Source: a halophilic archaeon J07HX64
GTDB taxonomy: Archaea; Halobacteriota; Halobacteria; Halobacteriales; Haloarculaceae
DNA length: 13,081 bases
Direction of reading: 5' to 3'
NCBI GenBank assembly: GCA_000416085.1
Contig: KE356579.1
Coordinates: forward strand, 533,921 to 547,001
Part shown: in pieces, positions 5,210 through 12,586 of the stretch
Numbering within the stretch: the first letter of the stretch is position 1
Layout of the letters: every line of letters begins with the position of its first letter
Translations under genes and position numbers: made by a program
Notes under the pieces: model-generated
Database searches by the model: none
The model's input: only the letters and a program-made list of their open reading frames with translations
What the model was told of the DNA's origin: nothing

Positions 5210-6535
5210 TCACAGCTCTCCGGGGTCGGTCTTCAGAAACTCCCGGAGCAGAACCGTCGCGTACGAGCCACGCGGGAGACGAAACTCAAAAGAGAGCGGG
5301 CCCCGCGAGCGTTCGAGCGCCGTCTGGACGAGGATGGCGCGTCTGGTGCCCGTCGAGTCGAACGCGCCCGGCAGGTCGAACGCCACGGGGTCGAACCCGC
5401 CTGTCTCGCAGACCGACCGCTCGATGTCGCCGGGTTCACCCCCGGCAAACTCGGTGTCGGTTCCCACGAGTGGCGCGGTCACGAACGCTCGTCCGCGCTC
5501 GCAGTGCCGGGTCACCGCGTCGACACGTTCGGGGGTCACACGCTGGGTTCGGTCCTGGTCGGGCAGTGCCAGCCCATCGGGTGCGTCGCTGTCGGCGAAA
5601 CAGACCACGTCACCCGCGACCGGCCGGTCGAAGGGGAGCCCGCGGTCGAGTCGTTCCGACAGAATCCGGTTGAACGCGTAGGACTGGGCGGCGTTGACGA
5701 ACAGTCGCTGGAGGTTCTCCGGGGTCGTCTCCAGTGCCGCCCGGAAGTCGGCGGCCTCGTCGTCGCCCTCGGCCAGTCGGTGGAGCATCGCCCGCTCGTA
5801 GCCCAGGTGCCCCGGGAACCGGCCGAGCGCGGCCTGCCAGTCGCGGCTCTCCTCGGCGTAAGAGCGTGCCTCGCGGGTCCGCTCCGGTTCACGCCCGGAG
5901 GGGCTGCCGACGTAGGCCATCACCGCCTCCTCCCAGTCGCCGCGGACAACGGCCAGCCCGACCTCGTGTGTGACGGGTCGCCTGCTCCCGAACCGCTGCT
6001 GGCCGAAGTAGTTCGGCACGCCGACCACACCCCCGTCGGTCCCGGCGAAACTCCGGAGCTGTGCCGCAATCTCCGCGGTACTGTCCGGCCGGTCGGGGTC
6101 ACGGACCGTCACCTCGAACGCGTTTCCGGCGAGGTCCCCGAAGAGGATAGGCCGGCCGGCCCGACCGACCGGCTCGCACTCGGCACGCGGCAGCTCCGGT
6201 AGCTCGCCCGGGTCGATACCGTCGACCGAGAACAGCTGTGTGGTGACCGCGCGTTTGTCCTTCGTGCCGGCCCAGCTCACCCGCTCGCGGGAGATGCCGA
6301 GCCGGGTTGACAGCCGGCCGGCGAAGTCGTTTGTCTCCCAGTTCCGGAGTGTCACCCGCACGAGTAGATGGGGGTACGGGCCGGGGTCGGCATCAACCGG
6401 TTCGGTCTCGAACGCCTCGAGTTCGCGCACACGGAAATCCGCCGGCGAGTCCCGGAGACGACCGCCCGTCCCGTCGGCGTCGCTCACGTAGTGCTCGATA
6501 CCGACCTCGCGCTCGACCGACTGGGCAGGACGCAT
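5210..6535 (-). CDS. truD: tRNA pseudouridine(13) synthase TruD
   Basis: TruD isomerises uridine 13 of tRNA to pseudouridine. The 441 residues include the substrate-orienting N-terminus ([10 protein letters not shown], 33-42), the catalytic motif [12 protein letters not shown] (89-100) with nucleophile D93, and [13 protein letters not shown] (175-187), the second family hallmark. The TRUD insertion domain spans roughly 190-390, and the helix [15 protein letters not shown] within it is also conserved. The C-terminus returns to the catalytic domain with [16 protein letters not shown]. The length is typical for archaeal TruD. The start at 6535 has a TATA-like sequence about 30 nt upstream. In haloarchaea I remember, a peptidyl-tRNA hydrolase gene often sits upstream; here the neighbour is a damaged ABC exporter instead. 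Confidence 0.95.
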   Translation of the reverse strand: MRPAQSVEREVGIEHYVSDADGTGGRLRDSPADFRVRELEAFETEPVDADPGPYPHLLVRVTLRNWETNDFAGRLSTRLGISRERVSWAGTKDKRAVTTQLFSVDGIDPGELPELPRAECEPVGRAGRPILFGDLAGNAFEVTVRDPDRPDSTAEIAAQLRSFAGTDGGVVGVPNYFGQQRFGSRRPVTHEVGLAVVRGDWEEAVMAYVGSPSGREPERTREARSYAEESRDWQAALGRFPGHLGYERAMLHRLAEGDDEAADFRAALETTPENLQRLFVNAAQSYAFNRILSERLDRGLPFDRPVAGDVVCFADSDAPDGLALPDQDRTQRVTPERVDAVTRHCERGRAFVTAPLVGTDTEFAGGEPGDIERSVCETGGFDPVAFDLPGAFDSTGTRRAILVQTALERSRGPLSFEFRLPRGSYATVLLREFLKTDPGEL

Positions 6536-6560
6536 CGCCTGTGTCTGTGGGCGCTGTGGG

Positions 6561-6570
6561 TATATCGGTA
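6561..6570 (-). promoter_or_regulatory. TATA-like box of truD
   Basis: TACCGATATA on the minus strand, centred about 30 nt before ATG 6535 in the gap following the ABC permease remnant. The spacing fits a leaderless or near-leaderless truD transcript independent of the exporter genes. Confidence 0.5.
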
Positions 6571-6604
6571 TCGTCCGTGCCGAGCAGTTGCGATGCCGAG
6601 TGGG

Positions 6605-7388
6605 CTACAGGTCACGCCGGCGGAACCAGACGACACTCACAGCGAGCAGCAGGCCGGTCATCCCGACGAGGACTGCCACCCCGACGGGGTCGTAGTTGCT
6701 GTCGATGAGGATGGCGGCCGGGTCGTAGTGGCGCGAGGGAGCGACGACGCCAGCGACCTCGTAGTCGGTCCCGACGACGAGCGACTCGACCAGATACAGC
6801 CCGAAGACGACGCCGAGCGCGATCCGCTGGGCGATATCCGCCCGGCCGGCGACCACCGACGTGACCAGCCCGATGCTCGCACAGGCAAACAGGTACGGGA
6901 TCGAGAGCACGTGGACCGCGAGCAGGTCCGCGACCGCAACCGACTCCCCGACGAGGTCACCGCCGACGAACACCACGACCGGCGGCAGGAGATTGACCAG
7001 CGACGATTGGAACCGCGAGCGCGGCGAACACCTCGGTAACTGTGCGTGCCCGAGATATCGGCAGCGAGAGCAGGATGTCCATGCGCTCGTGCTCGATGTC
7101 GCCCGCGACCCGGCCGGCCGCGAGATACGCGACGTACAGACCGAGCAGGAGTATCCAGCCGAACACGTAGAGTTCGGTGGCGAGAAACCCCTCGATGGTG
7201 GTCATCGTCTGGATGTCGAACAGCTGCAGGAGCTGGTCGGGATAGGCATCCAGAAACTCCTCACCCTCGAATGCGTCCCGGAACGAGGGGTACACCCAGA
7301 TGTCGAGCGCCGCGAGCGCCGACACGGCAACCGAGAGGTAGACACTCCCGCGCAGGCGCTTTCGCCCCTCGTAACGGGCGAGATTCAT
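6605..7388 (-). pseudogene. ABC-2 type exporter permease, frameshifted
   Basis: The integral-membrane half of an ABC-2 exporter. The N-terminal part starts MNLARYEGRKRLRGSVYLSV at 7388 and runs through a first membrane helix, the loop with PDQLLQLFDIQTMTTIEGFL, a second helix (FGWILLLGLYVAYLAAG), and the GDIEHERMDILLSLPISR coupling segment. It loses frame near 6997-6998. Reading on in that frame gives a nonsense tail ending at 6957. One base less there gives PIVAVNLLPPVVVF and joins the remaining hydrophobic helices to the TAG at 6605-6607. The repaired protein would be about 260 residues, normal for the family. The ATG overlaps the ATPase stop. The change is either a real inactivating insertion or a sequencing error. 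Confidence 0.8.
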
Positions 7389-8325
7389 CACCCCAGCCCC
7401 CCGGCGTTGCCGCTGTGGTCGCCGTCCTCGCCGTAGAATCGCAGGAACACCTCCTCGAGGGGTGCTTCCTCGATTGTGAGGTCGACGAGTCGCCGGTCGG
7501 AGAGCACTCCAGCAGCGCGTCGATATCACCGGTGAACGTGAACGTGTACTCGCGGAACCCCGTGTCGGTGCGAGCCTCCGGACTCGCCTCGAGGTCGTGG
7601 ACACCGTCGAGTCCGGCCAGCGTCGTGTCGTCGAGCGCTTCCCTGGCGACGATGTGGACGACTTTGCCACTGCGGTCCAGCAGCGCCTCGATCGGGTCGA
7701 CCGTGACGAGCCGTCCCTCTCGGATGACGCCGACCCGGTCACAGAGCCGACGCACCTCGCTGAGGATGTGCGAGGAGAAAAAGACAGTCAGACCCTGGTC
7801 GCGTTCGGCGCGCACGAAGTCGGCGAAGCGCTGTTTCACCAGCGGGTCGAGCCCACCGGTCGGCTCGTCGAGCACGACCAGGTCGGGGTCGTGCATGAAC
7901 GCCGTCACCAGCCCGAGTTTCTTCACGTTGCCGTGGGAGTACTCCCGTATCTTGCGGTCGACCGGCGGGTCGAACAGCGCGAGCAACTCCTCGCGGCGTT
8001 CGTCACCCCTTATACCGGCGTGGAGGTCGAGGATCTCGCGGCCGGTCGCACTCTCGTCGAACTGGAGTTCGTCGGGCAGGTAGCCGACGGCGCCTTTCGC
8101 CTCGACGAGTGCCGACTCGTCGGTCACGTCGTGCCCGAGCAGGCGCGCGCCCCCAACGGTCGGCGAGAGAAACCCCATGAGCACGCGTATCGTCGTCGAC
8201 TTCCCCGCGCCGTTTGCCCCGAGGTAGCCGAATATCTCGCCCTCGTCGACCTCGAAACTCACGTCGTCGACTGCTCGCAGATCGCCGTAGGCTTTCGTCA
8301 ACCCGTCGAACGTGATGGCAGCCAT
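7388..8325 (-). pseudogene. ABC transporter ATP-binding protein of an ABC-2 exporter, frameshifted near the C-terminus
   Basis: The ATPase subunit. The nucleotide-binding domain is intact: Walker A GANGAGKST (36-44), signature region REYSHGNVKK (127-136, a variant of LSGGQ), Walker B VVLDEPTGGLDP (150-161) and the H-loop SSH (184-186). Near 7507-7508, after GDIDALLE, the frame breaks. One extra base restores LSDRRLVDLTIEEAPLEEVF and a normal end at the TGA overlapping the permease ATG, giving about 312 residues. As it stands the frame runs on to 7261 for 354 residues with an unrelated arginine-rich tail. The ATP-binding core could still fold. The substrate is unknown; such pairs export lipids, drugs or peptides. 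Confidence 0.82.
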
Positions 8326-8382
8326 CGCTCCCGATTCGTCGTGCGTTTACTTGTACATTTGTGAGCCTGAAATACCATTTAG

Positions 8383-8392
8383 ATTTATAAAT
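8383..8392. promoter_or_regulatory. Palindromic TATA element between divergent transporter genes
   Basis: ATTTATAAAT is a perfect 10-bp palindrome in the 136-bp gap between the divergent ABC ATPase (start 8325) and APC permease (start 8462) genes. It is the best TATA match in the gap. Used rightward it would give a leader of roughly 45-50 nt, used leftward about 35 nt. A second AT-rich spot, AAAGTTAAG at 8408-8416, could serve the APC gene instead. Confidence 0.45.
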
Positions 8393-8461
8393 CGTCCGGT
8401 GTCCTGCAAAGTTAAGTTTCCCCACCAAAGAGAGTTAACGAGAACAGCACACCCGGACAGA

Positions 8462-9925
8462 ATGGCATCAGACTACAAGTTGATCACCGAAGAGGTTGGA
8501 CTGTGGGGTGCAGTTGCACTGCTGGTCGGAACGGCGGTGGGGATGTCGATCTTCCTCGTTCCGACCCAGATGCTGGCCCGAGCAGGGCCGAGTATCACCG
8601 TCGCCATCCTGATATCGGTGGTCCCGATGGTGTTCGGTGTGCTCGGTCTCCTGCAGTTGGGGGGTGCCATCCCGGTTGCGGGTGGGGCGTACGTCTACGC
8701 CTCGCGGCTCATCGGCCCCTACTTCGGGATGCTCGGCGTGTTCATCCCGGTGCTCGCTATCTGGTCGTACCTGCTCTTTGCGGCGCTCGGGTTCGCCGAG
8801 TACCTGCAGTTTTTTACCATCCAGTTTGCAGGCACGACCTTCGGCGGTGTCGGTGTGGTCGCGGCTGCCTGGGCGTTGCTCGGATTGTTTCTGGTGCTGA
8901 ACTACCTCGGCATCCAGATGGTCGCGCGGGTGCAGTTGACACTCGTCGGACTGCTCCTCGTCGGTCTGGTGACGTTCGTGGTCGTCGGCCTGCTGGAACT
9001 CGACGCCTCCCGGTACGGGAGTCTGTTCCCCTCGGAGGGGACCGCCGCCGACGGGACCCCCGCGCCCTTTGTGGATGGCAGTCTCACGCCGTTCTTTCTC
9101 GCTGTCGTGTTACTGTACGTCCCGTTTCAGGGGTTCACTATGATAGTCGAGATCGGGGAGGAGCTGAAAAACCCGGTGAAAAACATCCCGCGGGTGCTCG
9201 GAATCGGGATGACTGTCGTCACGGTGTTGTCGATCGCTGTGGTCGTCGTGCTCGCGGGGATACTCCCCTGGCAGGACGCGACGACCGTCGTCGAGGACGG
9301 CGGTGGTCTCTCGCTCGCGCTCACGGAGTACACCGACGGGGCACCGGTCTGGGCAGGTGTGGCCGTCGCGCTCGCGGCATTGATCGGCGCGGCGACGACA
9401 GTAAACACCCTCGTCACCTCCTACTCCCGGACGGTCATGCGGGCCGGCCGTGACGATGTGCTCCCCGAGCAGTTTGCCCAACTACACGCGGAGCACAGCA
9501 CACCATACCGTGCGATCCTGTTGCTCGGTGTGCCACCGCTCCTGTTCGCACCGTTTGCGGTGTATCTCGACGGCGCCCTCGCGGTGGACATGCTCGACTG
9601 GCTCGTTGCCGTTGTCGTTACAGGTATCTTCATCGTGTTCACGTTCATCGGTATCGCGATCTGGCGGTTGCCGACGGTGTTTCCGTCGCGGTACGAGCAC
9701 TCGTTCTATCGGCTCCCGATGCCCGTGCTGAAGTTCGTCGCGGTCGGCAACAGCGTCATCTCGGCCGGACTCGCGCTGCTGGTCGGTCTCAGCCAGCCGA
9801 GCGCGCTCGCGCTCGTGCTCATCTGGATGCTGCTCGCGTACGCTGTCTACCGCTACCGTCTCAGCGCGTACACCGGTGAGGGCAGTCTAAAGGAGCGAAT
9901 GGAGAGTCTCGACAGCCACGAGTGA
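8462..9925 (+). CDS. APC-superfamily amino acid/polyamine permease
   Basis: A 487-residue polytopic membrane protein with about 12 hydrophobic segments, the usual size and topology for the amino acid-polyamine-organocation superfamily. The first helix holds GTAVGMSIFLVPTQMLARAG (23-42), the position of the substrate-binding glycine-rich break; the usual GSGIF is GMSIF here. GGAIPVAGGAYVYASRLIGP (67-86) is the conserved second block, and the GEELKNPVKNIPR segment matches the loop after helix 6. Substrates are likely amino acids or related amines taken up with a cation, but which one cannot be told. ATG 8462 was chosen because the upstream in-frame extension overlaps the promoter region and is not hydrophobic. 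It is divergent from the ABC exporter genes. Confidence 0.9.
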   Translation: MASDYKLITEEVGLWGAVALLVGTAVGMSIFLVPTQMLARAGPSITVAILISVVPMVFGVLGLLQLGGAIPVAGGAYVYASRLIGPYFGMLGVFIPVLAIWSYLLFAALGFAEYLQFFTIQFAGTTFGGVGVVAAAWALLGLFLVLNYLGIQMVARVQLTLVGLLLVGLVTFVVVGLLELDASRYGSLFPSEGTAADGTPAPFVDGSLTPFFLAVVLLYVPFQGFTMIVEIGEELKNPVKNIPRVLGIGMTVVTVLSIAVVVVLAGILPWQDATTVVEDGGGLSLALTEYTDGAPVWAGVAVALAALIGAATTVNTLVTSYSRTVMRAGRDDVLPEQFAQLHAEHSTPYRAILLLGVPPLLFAPFAVYLDGALAVDMLDWLVAVVVTGIFIVFTFIGIAIWRLPTVFPSRYEHSFYRLPMPVLKFVAVGNSVISAGLALLVGLSQPSALALVLIWMLLAYAVYRYRLSAYTGEGSLKERMESLDSHE

Positions 9926-9970
9926 CACTGCTTCTTCGATGTGACGACACCACGCTACCGACGCCCGTGA

Positions 9971-9980
9971 ACCCAAATAC
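9971..9980 (+). promoter_or_regulatory. TATA-like box of the DUF7283-like gene
   Basis: ACCCAAATAC is centred about 27 nt before ATG 10003. The spacing supports that start codon and a leaderless transcript, and excludes the in-frame upstream start at 9922, which would overlap the end of the APC gene. Confidence 0.45.
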
Positions 9981-10002
9981 CGGGACGCACCCAGTCCGGC
10001 AC

Positions 10003-10494
10003 ATGGAGTTCGAGGCACCGATCGACGGCTGGTACACGTGGGTGGCCGTCGCGCTGGTCAGCGTCGGCCTCGCGGGGGTGGCGGTGAGCCTCCCGGACGA
10101 GCCCCCGCCGGACGCCGACCGGGCCGCGGGTGTCCTCGACCGGGTCGGCGCGAGCGAGTACGAGGCCGCGACCACCCTGGAGCACGACGCCGAGGCGGTG
10201 CGTCTCGGTCCCGAGCGGATTGCGATGCGAAACAGTGGGGGAGTCGACCGCGCGAGGGTGTCGTTCGGGCCGGTGGTGCCGGTGTACACACTCGCGCTGA
10301 CCCCGGCACAGCGAACCAGCCTCGACGGTGTGCTCGCCGGCGAGCGCACACTGTCCGTGGACCTCGAGGAAGCGCTCGAAGACGGACTGTCCGCACTCGA
10401 GACGACGACCGGTGAGTGGCGCCCCGCGACGGGAACACTCCGCGCACGGGCGGTCGAGATTGGGAACCGGCGGATGGTGCTGGTGGCGGTCTGA
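10003..10494 (+). CDS. DUF7283-like small membrane-anchored haloarchaeal protein
   Basis: A 163-residue protein with one N-terminal membrane helix (WYTWVAVALVSVGLAGVAVSL, about 9-29). A proline-rich linker DEPPPDAD follows, and then a soluble domain predicted to face outward. The pattern EAPIDGWYTW, then SLPDEPPPDA, then AVRLGPERIAMRN, then SFGPVVPV, and a C-terminal strand RRMVLVAV, matches what I remember of the haloarchaeal family DUF7283. That family is usually seen among archaeal pilus/secretion genes. No such gene is next to it here: it stands alone between the APC permease and the MutS-like gene. The function is unknown. The family assignment is from memory and moderate in confidence; the membrane anchor is directly visible. 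Confidence 0.6.
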   Translation: MEFEAPIDGWYTWVAVALVSVGLAGVAVSLPDEPPPDADRAAGVLDRVGASEYEAATTLEHDAEAVRLGPERIAMRNSGGVDRARVSFGPVVPVYTLALTPAQRTSLDGVLAGERTLSVDLEEALEDGLSALETTTGEWRPATGTLRARAVEIGNRRMVLVAV

Positions 10495-10652
10495 TACTGT
10501 CGGACAGACGTACCTGGTCACCGACGGGACCCGGGTGGGGCAGTCTGTGACGGATAATCTCCCTGCGAGTATCGGTCGCGAGAAACTCTGTCCGGCAGCA
10601 CGAGCCCCGTCGGTCGGAAGCTACATCTGTGAGCGCTCGGTCGACACACCCA

Positions 10653-12413
10653 ATGCGACTGGACGAGTACTGGAGTGTCGGGCCGAAGACGCGCCAGTTC
10701 CTGACAGAGAGTCTCGGTGTGGAGGCCGCGGCGGAGGCGATCGAGTCGGGTGACGTGCGAACGCTGGTCGACGCCGGTCTCCCGCACGGCCGAGCGACAC
10801 GCATCCTCCGACACGCAAACGCCGGCGCGGCGCTCGACCTGCTGGCCACCCCTGACACCCGTGACGTGTACAACGAGTTGCTCGAACTCGTGAGCGAGCA
10901 CGCGGTCACCGCGGACGCCCGTGACCGGGTGCGCATCCTGACGCCGCTCGCGACGCGGGCGGCGATGGTCGACCGCCTCGACACCGTGCTCGCGGCGCGC
11001 GACGGCTGGACAGCGCCGAGCGAGCACCGGCGCGAGCGGGCGCTCGACATCTTCGAGAGCTACGACGACGCCGGCGGTGACAGGCGGGCCGCGGTCGAGG
11101 CGGTGCTGGCCGCCCGCGGGGCGGGGCTCGACTCCGGCGTGTTCGCGCCCCTCGCGGACCTGGATGTCGACGCGCTGGAGTCGGCACTCGCGGCGCTCGC
11201 CGGTCTCTCCGGCGGTGGTGGTGACCGTGTCGGCGAGGGGGCAGACGACAGACTCGACGCGCTCCGGGAGCAGCTCGGTGCTGTCGAGGATATGGCCGCG
11301 ACACCCGGTGACGTGCTCTCGGCGGTGCAGTCGGGTGCACGCGGCACAGCGGAGTTGCGCGAGGCGCTCGCACGGACTGTCGCCGACAGAGCGGGCGTGG
11401 ACCTGGCACGGGTGCGCGAGTCGATGCCCGGCGAGGCGGTCGACGCCCGGTCGTTCGTCGAGGGCACGCTCCGGACGCTCACGAGCGACCTGCGAACAGC
11501 GGTGACAGAGCGCGAGGCCGCGGTCGCGGACCGGCTGTCGGGTGTGCTCGCGGAGACCGAATCCGAGGTCGAGGGGGCTGTCACGGCAGTCGGAGATATC
11601 GGCTTCGAGGTGTCGCTCGCGCGGTTCGCGCTCGCGTTCGACCTGACACGACCGGACCTGGTCGAGCGCCGGGTGACCGGGGTCGTCGGTGCGCGCAACC
11701 TCGCGCTGGTGGACGCCGGCGGGTCGGTCCAGCCGGTCACCTACGCCGTCGGGGATCACGACCTGTCGGTACCGGGTGCGAACCGGCCCCCCGAGGCTGA
11801 CCGGGTCGCCGTGTTGACCGGGGCGAACAGCGGCGGCAAGACGACGCTGCTGGAGACGCTCTGTCAGGTGCAGTTGCTCGCACAGATGGGGCTGCCCGTT
11901 CCCGCCGACCAGGCAGAGATCGGCGTCGTCGACACGGTCGTCTTCCACCGGCGTCACGCCAGTTTCAACGCGGGTGTCCTCGAGTCGACGCTCCAGACGG
12001 TCGTCCCCCCGGTGACGACGGCTGAGCGGACGCTGATGCTCGTCGACGAGTTCGAGGGGATAACCGAACCCGGCCGCGCCGCCGACCTGTTGCACGGTCT
12101 CGTGACACTGACCGTCGACAGTGACGCGCTCGGGGTGTGCGTCACCCACCTCGCCGACGACCTCGAACCACTGTCCGACCGGGCCCGCGTCGACGGCATC
12201 TTCGCCGAGGGGTTGACCTCCGACCTCGACCTGGAGGTGGACTACCAGCCCCGATTTAGCACTGTCGGCCGCTCGACCCCGGAGTTCATCGTCTCGCGGC
12301 TTGTCGCCAACTCGACCGACCGCGCCGAGCGGTCCGGCTACGAACACCTCGCGGAGTCTGTCGGTGAACGTGCCGTCCAGCGGACACTCGCCGACGCTCG
12401 CTGGTCGAGTTGA
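10653..12413 (+). CDS. MutS-family ATPase with N-terminal helix-hairpin-helix, divergent core
   Basis: A 586-residue protein. The N-terminus (SVGPKTRQFLTESLGVEAAA, then GLPHGRATRILRHAN) resembles a helix-hairpin-helix DNA-binding motif. A long alanine-rich helical region (about 60-330) stands where MutS proteins have the lever and clamp. The C-terminal ATPase has the MutS P-loop TGANSGGKTTLLETL (389-403), a segment FHRRHASFNAGVLESTLQ in place of the usual signature loop, Walker B LMLVDEFEG (461-469) and the VTHLADDL switch. It lacks the mismatch-reading domain and any Smr nuclease domain, so it is closer to the MutS5-type haloarchaeal proteins than to mismatch-repair MutS. Its role may be in recombination or repair (inferred). 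ATG 10653 is preferred to the GTG at 10629; a TATA-like GCTACATC lies about 30 nt upstream. Confidence 0.82.
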   Translation: MRLDEYWSVGPKTRQFLTESLGVEAAAEAIESGDVRTLVDAGLPHGRATRILRHANAGAALDLLATPDTRDVYNELLELVSEHAVTADARDRVRILTPLATRAAMVDRLDTVLAARDGWTAPSEHRRERALDIFESYDDAGGDRRAAVEAVLAARGAGLDSGVFAPLADLDVDALESALAALAGLSGGGGDRVGEGADDRLDALREQLGAVEDMAATPGDVLSAVQSGARGTAELREALARTVADRAGVDLARVRESMPGEAVDARSFVEGTLRTLTSDLRTAVTEREAAVADRLSGVLAETESEVEGAVTAVGDIGFEVSLARFALAFDLTRPDLVERRVTGVVGARNLALVDAGGSVQPVTYAVGDHDLSVPGANRPPEADRVAVLTGANSGGKTTLLETLCQVQLLAQMGLPVPADQAEIGVVDTVVFHRRHASFNAGVLESTLQTVVPPVTTAERTLMLVDEFEGITEPGRAADLLHGLVTLTVDSDALGVCVTHLADDLEPLSDRARVDGIFAEGLTSDLDLEVDYQPRFSTVGRSTPEFIVSRLVANSTDRAERSGYEHLAESVGERAVQRTLADARWSS

Positions 12414-12474
12414 CCCACCCGGGGAAAACGAGTCCGACTGTCCCGTCGAGTTTCCCCGCTGGTGTCGACTGTTC

Positions 12475-12506
12475 GGCCGGTGGTAACCGGCCCGATTGTC
12501 GGGCCG
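12475..12506. other. Two overlapping, mutually exclusive hairpins
   Basis: GGCCGGT (12475-12481) pairs perfectly with ACCGGCC (12486-12492) across a GGTA loop. CGGCCCGA (12488-12495) pairs perfectly with TCGGGCCG (12499-12506) across a TTG loop. The stems share 12488-12492, so only one can form at a time. A weaker GGGGAAA/TTTCCCC pair (12421-12427 and 12451-12457) lies just upstream. All sit in the 173-bp gap after the MutS-like gene and before endonuclease III. No T-run follows, so this is not a bacterial-type terminator. Confidence 0.4.
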
Positions 12507-12556
12507 AGTCGCCTGCCGGATCCGATATCTGCCAGACTGCGGACTCCCCTCGCGGC

Positions 12557-12563
12557 GTTTATG
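12557..12563 (+). promoter_or_regulatory. TATA-like box of the endonuclease III gene
   Basis: GTTTATG is centred about 27 nt before ATG 12587 in otherwise GC-rich DNA, fitting a leaderless transcript separate from the MutS-like gene. Confidence 0.55.
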
Positions 12564-12586
12564 CCCACGGAGTCCCCACCACGGGT

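Noticed and set aside
6957..7510. Programmed frameshifting as the explanation for the ABC gene frame changes
   Set aside because: Neither site shows a slippery heptamer or a downstream pseudoknot that I can see, and two different shift directions in adjacent genes would be needed. Mutation or sequence error is simpler.
7046..8364. Long plus-strand open frames opposite the ABC exporter
   Set aside because: They are shadows. The minus strand carries Walker A, Walker B and H-loop motifs of an ABC ATPase and permease helices.
10518..12347. A 609-codon open frame on the minus strand opposite the MutS-like gene
   Set aside because: It is the antisense shadow of a GC-rich gene. The plus strand has the P-loop and Walker B motifs, while the minus frame has no recognisable domain and an odd arginine/histidine-rich composition.
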